The notes below the pieces were generated by a model, which was not told the origin of the DNA, searched no databases, and was given only the letters and a program-made list of their open reading frames with translations. From positions 1 through 11,803 of the forward strand of contig CACJBM010000065.1 in assembly GCA_902591645.1 (NCBI GenBank): a DNA stretch of 11,803 nucleotides, given 5' to 3'. Both the position numbers and the translations under genes were made by a program. Shown here piece after piece: positions 5,859 through 11,803 of the stretch; within the stretch, counting starts at the first letter, position 1, and every line of letters begins with the position of its first letter. This stretch comes from an uncultured Verrucomicrobiota bacterium. Its GTDB lineage: Bacteria > Verrucomicrobiota > Verrucomicrobiae > Verrucomicrobiales > DEV007.

Positions 5859-6803
5859 ATGTGGAAATCACTCATTACCGTCTCTATCATATTTGGACTC
5901 CTCGCTGGATACCTCCGCTATCAGACATCAACGGACCTGAAGTTTGAAAGAGTAGCACGCGCAGATTCAATAACTAATCTAGATCTTGCACAGAAATATC
6001 AAAAAGAAGTCCAAGACAAAGATAAGGAGCATGTTACAACAACTGCTTCAACGAGTGATGAAGCAGACACTCAGGAAGCTGAAGAAGCTAGCAAACGAAA
6101 AGAGAAAGGTGAGAAAGAAAGTAATAAGGCTGGATTAGAAACAGCCAAGGCTGATGTAGAAGCTAAACTTGCAAAACTTGAGCGTGAGCTTGCAGAGATC
6201 GGTCAGATCGAAGATCTCGTGGAAAAGAGTCAAAACCTTCAGGCGGAGATGGCATCCGTTCAGCAAGAAATTGCTATTACCAAAGAAAACTACAAAAACA
6301 TGGTAGCCAAGCGTGAAGACACAGACAACCAAATCACAGCACTGAGGGACAAGGTTTCCCGTCAACGTGCAGGTCAAATGATCGAGGTTAATGCTAAAAT
6401 CGCTCAGACATTTGATAACTGGGGATTCGTTGTCATTGATCAAGGCGGGAATCAGGGAATCAATGCAAGGGCAAAGCTAGATGTCAAACGTGGTGATAAA
6501 TTGATTGGAAAACTCAACATCACAAATCTCGAGCCTAATGTCTGCGTCTGTGACGTTTTATCTTTGAGTGAAGGAGAAAAATTAGCCGTCGGCGACAGTG
6601 TTGTCCTTAGCGCTGAAAGCAAATGGGATCCATCGAAGAAGCCGGTCGTAGAAACGATCCCAGCTCCAGCAGCTCCAGCAGCTGCCCCTGAAAAGCCTGC
6701 TGCTCCTGCTGAAAAAGCAGACGACGATCCATTTGGACTAGGAGGCGATGATGCCCCTGCTCCTGAAAAACCTGCTGAAACAGAAGATCCTTTCGGCCTA
6801 TAA
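5859..6803 (+). CDS. Membrane-anchored coiled-coil protein with C-terminal beta-domain and DPFGL tail
   Basis: I do not recognise a named gene. The 314-residue product has one N-terminal hydrophobic segment (about 4-19), probably an uncleaved anchor. A charged Glu/Lys-rich stretch and long coiled coil (about 65-172) follow. A compact beta-rich domain (about 175-253) carries the phrases NWGFVVIDQGGNQG and LIGKLNITNLEPN and ends VGDSVVLS. The Pro/Ala-rich tail (260-314) ends in DPFGL, with a second DPFGL at 290-294 and two APEKPA words. The beta-domain resembles FlgT-C-like or MreC-like small barrels in rhythm (inference). Topology suggests anchoring in the inner membrane with the coiled coil and beta-domain in the periplasm. 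It is paralogous to the next gene, 63 bases downstream: both share WGFV followed by QG-(I/V) and a closing V/P-GD-x-V-V motif. No Shine-Dalgarno sequence is present. Confidence 0.75.
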   Translation: MWKSLITVSIIFGLLAGYLRYQTSTDLKFERVARADSITNLDLAQKYQKEVQDKDKEHVTTTASTSDEADTQEAEEASKRKEKGEKESNKAGLETAKADVEAKLAKLERELAEIGQIEDLVEKSQNLQAEMASVQQEIAITKENYKNMVAKREDTDNQITALRDKVSRQRAGQMIEVNAKIAQTFDNWGFVVIDQGGNQGINARAKLDVKRGDKLIGKLNITNLEPNVCVCDVLSLSEGEKLAVGDSVVLSAESKWDPSKKPVVETIPAPAAPAAAPEKPAAPAEKADDDPFGLGGDDAPAPEKPAETEDPFGL

Positions 6804-6835
6804 TTTTTTCAGAAATCATTCATTTTAATCATTTT

Positions 6836-6844
6836 TAATACCCC
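6836..6844 (+). promoter_or_regulatory. Second TAATACCCC box, upstream of the paralogue
   Basis: This is the same 9-mer as at 5833-5841, here 22 bases before the ATG at 6867 and within the 63-base gap between the two paralogues. Either the upstream region was duplicated with the gene, or both genes have similar promoters. No matching -35 was identified. Confidence 0.25.
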
Positions 6845-6866
6845 TTAAAGTTACTCATCAAAAATC

Positions 6867-7664
6867 ATGAAGATTAAATTTTTACTAATTCCTTCAGCCC
6901 TATTCTTACTTATTTCATGTATCCTTAGTTGGCAGAGCCGTACTGAGCTGATTGAAAATAGAAACGAACGTGTTAAAAACAACAACTCAATCGTTCAAAT
7001 CTTAGGTACAATCAACAAAGACGACCAACCTGCATTGCTTGCTACTTATGGGAAGCTATTTGAGCAAGAGCAAAGGAGAGACCAATCCAAAGCCAATACT
7101 GAACAACTCAATATCAACATCAAAGCACTCGATGGTGAAATTAGTGGACTCAAAGCAGCCAAAGCGCCTCTAGATAAAAAATTAGCCACTGCTGAGAATG
7201 TTGTTACGGAACTCAGAAAGAAATTGGGCCCTGGGGTCACCCTTCAAAACATTGCACCAACAATTAAAAAATTGGAAAATGATCTTGAAAATGCAAAGCA
7301 GGATCTAGCAACGAGACAAGCAGAGCTAGAAGTGGTAAGCAAAAAGGTTGCTGCTAACGAAACGAGAATTCAAAAGGCTGAGAAAGTTCAAGCCGATCGC
7401 TTGGTTAAAATTGAACGCAATTCTACAGAAGGTGTCATTACAGCAGTCAATAAGGATTGGGGATTTGTCTTGGTCAATATCGGAAAGGACCAAGGCGTCG
7501 AAGGTGATTCCGAACTCATCGTAAAGAGAGATGGAATTCGTATCGGCAATTTGAGTGTTGTTTCAATCCAGCCAGGATTGACAGTAGCCGACATCAGCCA
7601 AAAAGGACTCAGTCGAGCTGTTGAGCCAGGAGACAAAGTGGTATTTCAAAAGCTTGGCGAATAA
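6867..7664 (+). CDS. Membrane-anchored coiled-coil protein with C-terminal beta-domain (paralogue)
   Basis: No named gene is recognised. The 265-residue product has an N-terminal hydrophobic segment (about 3-21) containing a lipobox-like L-I-S-C with Cys at 18, so it is either a lipoprotein or a single-pass anchored protein. Coiled-coil segments span about 68-120 and 130-180, interrupted by a Gly/Pro turn (GPGVTLQN, 121-128). The C-terminal beta-domain (about 187-262) has DWGFVLVNIGKDQGVEG, RIGNLSVVSIQPG and EPGDKVVFQ. It lines up segment by segment with the upstream gene but lacks that protein's Pro/Ala tail and acidic region. The order anchor, coiled coil, small beta-domain recalls MreC, yet it lacks two full barrels and mre neighbours. 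It is likely co-transcribed with its paralogue and with the putative lipoprotein gene 41 bases downstream. A role in envelope structure is inference. Confidence 0.75.
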   Translation: MKIKFLLIPSALFLLISCILSWQSRTELIENRNERVKNNNSIVQILGTINKDDQPALLATYGKLFEQEQRRDQSKANTEQLNINIKALDGEISGLKAAKAPLDKKLATAENVVTELRKKLGPGVTLQNIAPTIKKLENDLENAKQDLATRQAELEVVSKKVAANETRIQKAEKVQADRLVKIERNSTEGVITAVNKDWGFVLVNIGKDQGVEGDSELIVKRDGIRIGNLSVVSIQPGLTVADISQKGLSRAVEPGDKVVFQKLGE

Positions 7665-7705
7665 ACAATTCAATTATCATTACTGAAATACCAACTATAC
7701 AAATA

Positions 7706-7906
7706 GTGCTTAATTTTTTCACACGTATTATTCCAATAATGGCCTTAACTGGCGTTCTACTAACATTGTTTAGCGGATGCGAAGCCACACAGGTAGGAAA
7801 TTACAAAGGCACAGGTGTAAATAGTGGACTCAGCAACTTGCCACAAGCACGTCACGAAGCATGGGAAAGTAATGCTAGATACGGAAACCTGCCACAGTCC
7901 CAGTAA
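7706..7906 (+). CDS. Small putative lipoprotein
   Basis: The 66-residue product starts at a GTG (7706). The hydrophobic segment (about 8-23) is preceded by Arg 7 and ends in a lipobox-like F-S-G-C, giving a lipidated Cys at 25 and a mature part of 42 residues. The GTG start keeps the basic N-region expected of a signal peptide. An ATG at 7739 would remove it. The mature part is rich in Gly, Asn, Ser and Gln, with the repeated word NLPQ (at 44-47 and 62-65), and has no recognised domain. It is the last gene before the shared terminator at 7929-7970 and the third of the envelope-protein run, so it could be an outer-membrane partner of the two coiled-coil proteins (inference). Confidence 0.65.
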   Translation: MLNFFTRIIPIMALTGVLLTLFSGCEATQVGNYKGTGVNSGLSNLPQARHEAWESNARYGNLPQSQ

Positions 7907-7928
7907 TTAAATAAGCATACTAATTTTA

Positions 7929-7970
7929 TAAATAAAAAAAGCGCACTATGTAGTGCGCTTTTTTTATTTA
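7929..7970. terminator. Bidirectional intrinsic terminator between convergent operons
   Basis: This is a perfect 20-bp inverted repeat with a 2-base loop. The core GCGCACTA (7941-7948) pairs with TAGTGCGC (7951-7958), flanked by A7 on the left and T7 on the right. Transcripts from either side therefore end in a G/C stem followed by a U-run. It lies 22 bases after the putative lipoprotein stop and 28 bases beyond the frr stop. Confidence 0.93.
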
Positions 7971-7998
7971 ATAATTCAATGGAATTTTCAATAGATCA

Positions 7999-8565
7999 CT
8001 AAACTGTCATAATTTCCTTTTCCTTATTATCTACGTGCTCGTCGATTTCTTTGACAAATTTATCAGTTAAGTTCTGGATCTCCTTTTCCATGTCCCTCTG
8101 ATCATCTTCGGTAATTTCGCTACCTGCCTTGAGACTCTTAATTCCGTCCATCCCACTCTTACGTGCGGAACGGACCCGTACCCTTCCCTCTTCGGCCATC
8201 TGTTTAACCATCTTAACTAAATCTTTTCTGCGCTCTTCAGATAGTTCTGGAATAGGCAACCGTATCGCTTTGCCATCAACAGAAGGATTGATACCAAGCT
8301 TCGACTCTTTGAGCCCCCTCTCTATGTCCTGTACTGTGGAAGGATCAAATGGCGAAACAAGAAGCATCCTCGGGTCAGGAGAAGAAATAACTGCTAGCTG
8401 CTTTAGTTTCATGTTCGACCCGTAAGATTGAACATGAATATCAATATTTTCTACAAGGGCCGGAGAAGCTTTACCCGTACGAATACTAGAAAACTCATGC
8501 AAAGTATATTCAACGGCCTTCTTCATGGCACCATCTGTCTCGGGAATTAATGTATCTACAGTCAT
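7999..8565 (-). CDS. frr: Ribosome recycling factor
   Basis: This 188-residue cytoplasmic factor works with EF-G to split post-termination ribosomes. Its length is close to the usual 185. Family hallmarks are RTGKASPALV (29-38), the SPFDPSTVQDIERGL region (71-85), GINPSVDGKAIRLPIPELSEERR in two adjoining stretches (91-113), and the domain I helix with RVRVRSARKSG (128-138), where the conserved Arg is about R132. All parts of the three-helix bundle and the small beta-domain are present. It follows pyrH by 36 bases on the same strand, the classical pyrH-frr order, and is the last gene before the shared terminator. There is no Shine-Dalgarno sequence before the ATG. Confidence 0.97.
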   Translation of the reverse strand: MTVDTLIPETDGAMKKAVEYTLHEFSSIRTGKASPALVENIDIHVQSYGSNMKLKQLAVISSPDPRMLLVSPFDPSTVQDIERGLKESKLGINPSVDGKAIRLPIPELSEERRKDLVKMVKQMAEEGRVRVRSARKSGMDGIKSLKAGSEITEDDQRDMEKEIQNLTDKFVKEIDEHVDNKEKEIMTV

Positions 8566-8601
8566 TTATTTTGGAATATAGGTTACTTATTATTTTAAAT
8601 C

Positions 8602-9345
8602 TTAGTTATCATCTTCGGAATAAACAAGCGTTCCGACAGGATCTCCTACGAGTGCTTTGCGAATATTATCTTCTCCGTTTATATCGAAGACAATAATCGG
8701 CTTAGAATTATCCATGCATAAACTAAAAGCCGTTGAATCAAGAATTTTCAAACGCTTTTCAAGGCACTCCTGAAAAGAAACACTTTCATATCTTTTTGCG
8801 TCCTCATTCTCGTTCGGGTCGGAATCATAAACTCCATCAACCTTAGTGGCCTTTAGGATAGCATCGGCCCCGATCTCACTTGCCCTGAGAGCTGCCGTCG
8901 TATCCGTTGAAAAGAAAGGGTTCCCGGTACCTGCACCAAAAATAACAACTCTCCCAAGCTCTAGATGACGGGTAGCCTTCCGGCGTATAAAAGGCTCTGC
9001 CACATTCTTCATTTCGATTGCTGTTTGAACTCTTGTAGGAACCTCCATGTCTTCGAGCATGCTTTGCAATGCCAAAGAATTCATAACGGTTGCCAGCATC
9101 CCTACATAATCAGCTGTGGCTCTTTCCATGCCGCGATTACTTGCACTAATTCCTCTCCAAAAATTACCACCCCCAACAACGACACCTATTTCTATTCCAG
9201 CCTGATGGGCAAGCTTGATCTGACCAGCAACCGTTTCGACTATTTCCGGAGAAATATTATCTTCACTCCCAGGTTCACGCAAAGCTTCACCGCTTAATTT
9301 TAAGATTACCCGCTTAAAGTTTTTTCTTTGTGTATTTCCTATCAT
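8602..9345 (-). CDS. pyrH: UMP kinase (uridylate kinase)
   Basis: This 247-residue cytoplasmic kinase phosphorylates UMP to UDP with ATP and belongs to the amino-acid-kinase fold specific to bacterial PyrH. Visible motifs are KLSGEA (16-21), GGGNFWRG (58-65), the hexamer and UMP region around [12 protein letters not shown] (78-89), [12 protein letters not shown] (139-150), and [13 protein letters not shown] (165-177) of the ATP site. Length matches the family (about 240). It lies between fmt (62 bases upstream) and frr. The more common bacterial order is tsf-pyrH-frr, and tsf is not in this window. The ATG at 9345 is preceded by an A-rich stretch without a Shine-Dalgarno sequence. The first ten residues are a short variable extension. 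Confidence 0.97.
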   Translation of the reverse strand: MIGNTQRKNFKRVILKLSGEALREPGSEDNISPEIVETVAGQIKLAHQAGIEIGVVVGGGNFWRGISASNRGMERATADYVGMLATVMNSLALQSMLEDMEVPTRVQTAIEMKNVAEPFIRRKATRHLELGRVVIFGAGTGNPFFSTDTTAALRASEIGADAILKATKVDGVYDSDPNENEDAKRYESVSFQECLEKRLKILDSTAFSLCMDNSKPIIVFDINGEDNIRKALVGDPVGTLVYSEDDN

Positions 9346-9407
9346 TCTTTACGAATAGTATCTGTTCCAAGAAAACAACAGACTGACGTCAATGGAAAGT
9401 GTTTTTA

Positions 9408-10352
9408 TCAATCTTCAACCCCTAAAACATCCCCGACCCTTAGTTCTTTCCCAGCTACGTATGCCGGGACCAACATTCTACGCCTCCCTGAGGGCTGTAT
9501 TTCAGAAATTCTTAATGCACCCTTACCACACGCTACCAAGATACCATTAGAGTCCATATCAATAATCTCTCCAGGACCTGATCCCTCATATTCTACAATT
9601 TCAACTGGAGGAAATATCTTAATATTTGAATGGTCTGGAAAAAAAGTGAATGTCCCTGGCCAAGGATCATAGGCTCTGACGAGCCGATCAATATGATAGG
9701 CAGACTTGGACCAATTTATCTTGCCATTAGACCGTTTGATCTTACTTACGTGAGTTGCTATTTCGTGATCCTGTTCTTCTCTAGGAGCAGAACCAGATGA
9801 CAAAAGATCTAGAGCATGAATTAATGCATCTGGCCCCAACTTTCCTAACCGTTCATGTAGGGACCCTCCAGTCTCACCAGCCCTAATATCCAAAGAGATT
9901 GAAAACAGAATATCACCATCATCAAGACCTTCATCAACGTACATAACAGTTACTCCCGTACGAGTATCTCCTGCCAGTATCGAAGCTTGGATTGGTGCAG
10001 CCCCGCGGTGATAAGGCAATAAAGATGCGTGTAAATTTATGCATGCTATTTTAGGAATATCTAAAACGGATTTAGGCAATATTTGGCCATAAGCAATGAC
10101 CAAAATGATATCCGGCGAATAATTTACAAGGCCCTCAACAGCTTCAATTTCCCGAATCTTTTCCGGTTGATGTACTGGAATGGAATTCGATTCAGCAAAA
10201 ATTTTTATTTCTGATGCTTTTAAATTACCTTTCCTTCCAAAGGGCCTGTCTGGCTGAGTATATACGGCCAAGATTTCATGCTCTTTTGAGTCTTGTATTG
10301 CACTCAATGAGGGTAAGCCAATATCGCCAGTGCCAAGGAAAACAATTTTCAC
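9408..10352 (-). CDS. fmt: Methionyl-tRNA formyltransferase
   Basis: This 314-residue cytoplasmic enzyme formylates initiator Met-tRNA using 10-formyl-tetrahydrofolate. Length matches E. coli Fmt. The N-terminal Rossmann-like catalytic domain starts with KIVFLGTGDIGLPSL (2-16). The catalytic residues are N106, H108 and D144, in INLHASLLPYHRGAAPIQ (105-122) and VDEGLDDGDIL (139-149). The C-terminal OB-like tRNA-binding domain begins after about residue 205, with RAYDPWPGTFTF characteristic of the family. The start codon is GTG, 13 bases after the adenylate-kinase-family stop, which suggests one transcript. Fmt is often next to def; here the neighbours are nucleotide kinases. No Shine-Dalgarno sequence is visible. 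Confidence 0.97.
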   Translation of the reverse strand: MKIVFLGTGDIGLPSLSAIQDSKEHEILAVYTQPDRPFGRKGNLKASEIKIFAESNSIPVHQPEKIREIEAVEGLVNYSPDIILVIAYGQILPKSVLDIPKIACINLHASLLPYHRGAAPIQASILAGDTRTGVTVMYVDEGLDDGDILFSISLDIRAGETGGSLHERLGKLGPDALIHALDLLSSGSAPREEQDHEIATHVSKIKRSNGKINWSKSAYHIDRLVRAYDPWPGTFTFFPDHSNIKIFPPVEIVEYEGSGPGEIIDMDSNGILVACGKGALRISEIQPSGRRRMLVPAYVAGKELRVGDVLGVED

Positions 10353-10365
10353 TTATAGTTAACTA

Positions 10366-11007
10366 CTAATAAATCTCGTCAGAAGTTTCCTGCCATACTC
10401 TTAAAGATGTCACAGTATAAATTATGTCCTGCAAAACTTTGATAGGACTCTGCTGAGCATTAATGTTAGTTAAGATTTCTGCCGAATAGTAATCTAGCAA
10501 TTTCTTGGTTTCCTGTTCGTATTGCTGAATACGATTTTGGATAACATCATCGGTTGCATCATCGAGACGGTTTTCCTTAATAGAACGCTTTCTGATTCTC
10601 CTCATTAACTCGCTCCTGTCCGGACATGATAAATGAAAAATCTGGACAACTTCACAGTGCTCATCAATTAGTCTTGCCTGCTCTACATTCCTAGGTATTC
10701 CATCAAGAACCAAAAAATCAATATCAGGCTTAAATGCATTTGATGTTACTTTCGCTTCAACTGCAGCCCTCCAGAGCTTAACGGTAACATCATCAGGAAC
10801 TAATTCTCCACGACTTGAATATTGAACGAATTCCTGACCAATCTCTGTGCGGGTATCTAAAGATCTAAAAACATCTCCACAGGCACAATGATAAAATCTT
10901 GGAGTTTGGCCCAATATACGGCCCTGAGTTCCTTTACCGCTCCCAGGAGCCCCAAAGATTAAAAATGTTTGATATCTGGATTGCCCTTCTTTTTTTTCTT
11001 CAGACAT
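10366..11007 (-). CDS. adk: Adenylate-kinase-family nucleoside monophosphate kinase (divergent, short LID)
   Basis: This 213-residue cytoplasmic P-loop kinase is predicted to catalyse ATP + AMP to 2 ADP, or a related NMP reaction. The P-loop is GAPGSGKGTQ (19-28), after a charged 12-residue N-terminal extension. The NMP-binding helix region reads ACGDVFRS (42-49) where the family usually has STGDMLR. DGIPRN (102-107) replaces the common DGFPRT. The LID is the short, zinc-free type (about 138-152, KRSIKENRLDD), and downstream R159 is conserved. Total length fits long-form Adk only because of the N-terminal and C-terminal additions (about 190-213). The differences leave open whether this is the main Adk or a paralogue of other specificity. 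It lies 13 bases before fmt, and a plausible sigma-70 promoter lies upstream. Confidence 0.8.
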   Translation of the reverse strand: MSEEKKEGQSRYQTFLIFGAPGSGKGTQGRILGQTPRFYHCACGDVFRSLDTRTEIGQEFVQYSSRGELVPDDVTVKLWRAAVEAKVTSNAFKPDIDFLVLDGIPRNVEQARLIDEHCEVVQIFHLSCPDRSELMRRIRKRSIKENRLDDATDDVIQNRIQQYEQETKKLLDYYSAEILTNINAQQSPIKVLQDIIYTVTSLRVWQETSDEIY

Positions 11008-11045
11008 AGCTTTTACTTATAATAGTTCCTAGCTCTTAATTTATC

Positions 11046-11074
11046 ATCATAGACTTACACAGAGACAATTCCAA
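11046..11074 (-). promoter_or_regulatory. Candidate sigma-70-type promoter for the adk-fmt-pyrH-frr genes
   Basis: On the minus strand, TTGGAA (11069-11074) is followed after exactly 17 bases by TATGAT (11046-11051). These match the -35 consensus at 4 of 6 positions and the -10 consensus at 5 of 6. The promoter sits in the 99-base gap upstream of the adenylate-kinase-family ATG and would give a leader of about 30 bases. The genes could also be read from an upstream miaB transcript. Confidence 0.45.
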
Positions 11075-11106
11075 ATTCATAAATTATTTCCAGTAAATAT
11101 CGAATA

Positions 11107-11688
11107 TTAGCTTTTATCACCACCCCAAAAAGCAAAAGCACAAACAATCATTACAAATCCATAGACAATGCCACTCACAGAAAGGCTCGTCCACCGGACT
11201 TTTGTTTTTGTGGCCCAAGCAATATGATCACGCATGAGATACGGCATTCCTATCCAGAATAGAGATAAGAATATCCATATGTAACAAAGTATCGGTAATA
11301 AAATTCTAGTTTTGGGTTCTTGAAGAAAGGCAACATCAAGAAGCGGACAAGCTAAGAGAAGCAAAAAAACACCTACTGCTCTTACTGCCAGAAACTCATC
11401 GACCCAAAAAATAAAGCAAATAAATCCAATGGGTAACCCGAAACGGATCGGCCTTTCCCATTTCTGAAATTCACCAAGATCAACTTCACCTATCAACCAG
11501 AAAGACCAAACACAATCAATTGCCAAAATTGCAATGCCCAAACTTTTATTGCGAGGCAATTGCTTAAGACAATCCATGACTGATTCACGCTTCAATAAAG
11601 CAATGACATGAAGAGTTACTAGAATCACTCCTATTACGATCCCTATAAATTGTAAGGTAAAAAATTGAGTGTATATATGGCGAGTCAT
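11107..11688 (-). CDS. Six-segment integral membrane protein of unknown function
   Basis: I recognise no family for this 193-residue hydrophobic protein. Hydrophobic segments lie at about 13-32, 49-68, 82-101, 103-120, 128-148 and 168-188, so six transmembrane helices are likely. There is no signal peptide. Acidic residues lie within or between segments (D58, E68, D70, E73, D97, E98, D118), and the loop GEVDLGEFQKWERPIRFG (67-84) between helices 2 and 3 is the most distinctive soluble part. The ATG is only four bases past the upstream miaB-like stop, indicating translational proximity and probable co-transcription. Ninety-nine bases separate it from the adenylate-kinase-family gene. Lodging inside a translation/nucleotide operon suggests a conserved neighbourhood, but no function can be inferred from that alone. 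Confidence 0.75.
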   Translation of the reverse strand: MTRHIYTQFFTLQFIGIVIGVILVTLHVIALLKRESVMDCLKQLPRNKSLGIAILAIDCVWSFWLIGEVDLGEFQKWERPIRFGLPIGFICFIFWVDEFLAVRAVGVFLLLLACPLLDVAFLQEPKTRILLPILCYIWIFLSLFWIGMPYLMRDHIAWATKTKVRWTSLSVSGIVYGFVMIVCAFAFWGGDKS

Positions 11689-11692
11689 TTGG

Positions 11693-11803
11693 TCAGTTTA
11701 AAATAGGGGTCCCGTAAAGTACGTGCCCCGTAGTACGTTCGATTTCAACATCAAATAATTTTCCCGTAAGACGTCCACTGTCACCTTTAAAAATAACAAT
11801 TTT
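11693..11803 (-). CDS. miaB: 3' end of a MiaB-type methylthiotransferase gene (TRAM domain only)
   Basis: The minus-strand frame is open from the right edge to TGA at 11693-11695, giving 36 residues of a C-terminus. The sequence includes KIVIFKGDSGRLTGKLFD followed by VEIERTTGHVLYGTPIL. This matches the end of the TRAM RNA-binding domain (pattern V-x-F-x-G ... L-x-G-x-L-x-D-V-x-I ... T-x-x-x-L-x-G) that closes the MiaB/RimO/MtaB radical-SAM methylthiotransferases. MiaB adds the 2-methylthio group to isopentenyl-adenosine 37 of tRNAs. RimO and MtaB end similarly, so the exact member is a judgement: the V-x-F-x-G opening and the L-x-G near the end favour MiaB. The radical-SAM domain lies outside the window. 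Confidence 0.65.
   Translation of the reverse strand, partial: KIVIFKGDSGRLTGKLFDVEIERTTGHVLYGTPILN

Noticed and set aside
6135..7636. Minus-strand open frames opposite the two coiled-coil genes
   Set aside because: They are shadows produced by the repetitive Glu/Lys/Ala codon pattern of the coiled coils. They have no starts with support and no domains.
9384..9391. TGACGTCA palindrome in the fmt-pyrH gap and a TTGACG -35-like hexamer
   Set aside because: An 8-base palindrome is easily found by chance, and no -10 box lies at 16-18 bases, so no operator or promoter is called.
8129..9672. Plus-strand open frames opposite frr, pyrH and fmt
   Set aside because: All three lie antisense to well-conserved housekeeping genes, and their peptides are low-quality and without motifs.
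1..11803. Mobile element, phage, CRISPR or toxin-antitoxin system
   Set aside because: No transposase, integrase, terminal inverted repeats, repeat-spacer array or paired toxin-antitoxin genes are visible on either strand.

Overview
The window is a stretch of bacterial chromosome, roughly 40% G+C by eye. Its genes suggest a Gram-negative member of the PVC group, most likely Verrucomicrobiota (Opitutae-like). The pointers are a secreted EF-hand plus alpha/beta-hydrolase esterase of a type common in Planctomycetes and Verrucomicrobia, coiled-coil envelope proteins with a small C-terminal beta-domain, and a small putative lipoprotein. Almost no start codon has a Shine-Dalgarno sequence in front of it. 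The taxonomic placement is inference, not something the sequence proves.

Layout. (1) Bases 1-3358 look like accessory surface-glycan or lipid tailoring genes. An FkbM-family methyltransferase runs off the left edge on the minus strand. Divergent from it are three tightly packed plus-strand genes: a CDP-alcohol phosphatidyltransferase, an Fe(II)/2-oxoglutarate dioxygenase-like protein and a TylF-type O-methyltransferase. (2) Bases 3359-3808 are non-coding apart from hairpins and one doubtful 23-codon ORF. (3) Bases 3809-5570 hold the secreted EF-hand esterase and a short RlmB-type 23S rRNA methyltransferase that lacks the usual N-terminal domain. (4) Bases 5571-5858 are a gap rich in inverted repeats. 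(5) Bases 5859-7906 form an apparent operon of two tandem paralogues (membrane anchor, coiled coil, C-terminal beta-domain) plus a 66-residue putative lipoprotein. (6) A perfect 42-base terminator at 7929-7970 separates this from the opposite strand.

(7) Bases 7999-11803 are a minus-strand housekeeping block. Read in its own direction it runs miaB (3' end only), a six-segment membrane protein of unknown function, an adenylate-kinase-family enzyme, fmt, pyrH and frr. These genes serve translation (tRNA modification, initiator tRNA formylation, ribosome recycling) and nucleotide phosphorylation.

The best candidates for something undescribed are the tandem envelope paralogues with their lipoprotein, the glycan or lipid tailoring set at the left edge, the domain-poor RlmB, and the conserved-looking membrane protein placed inside the translation/nucleotide operon.
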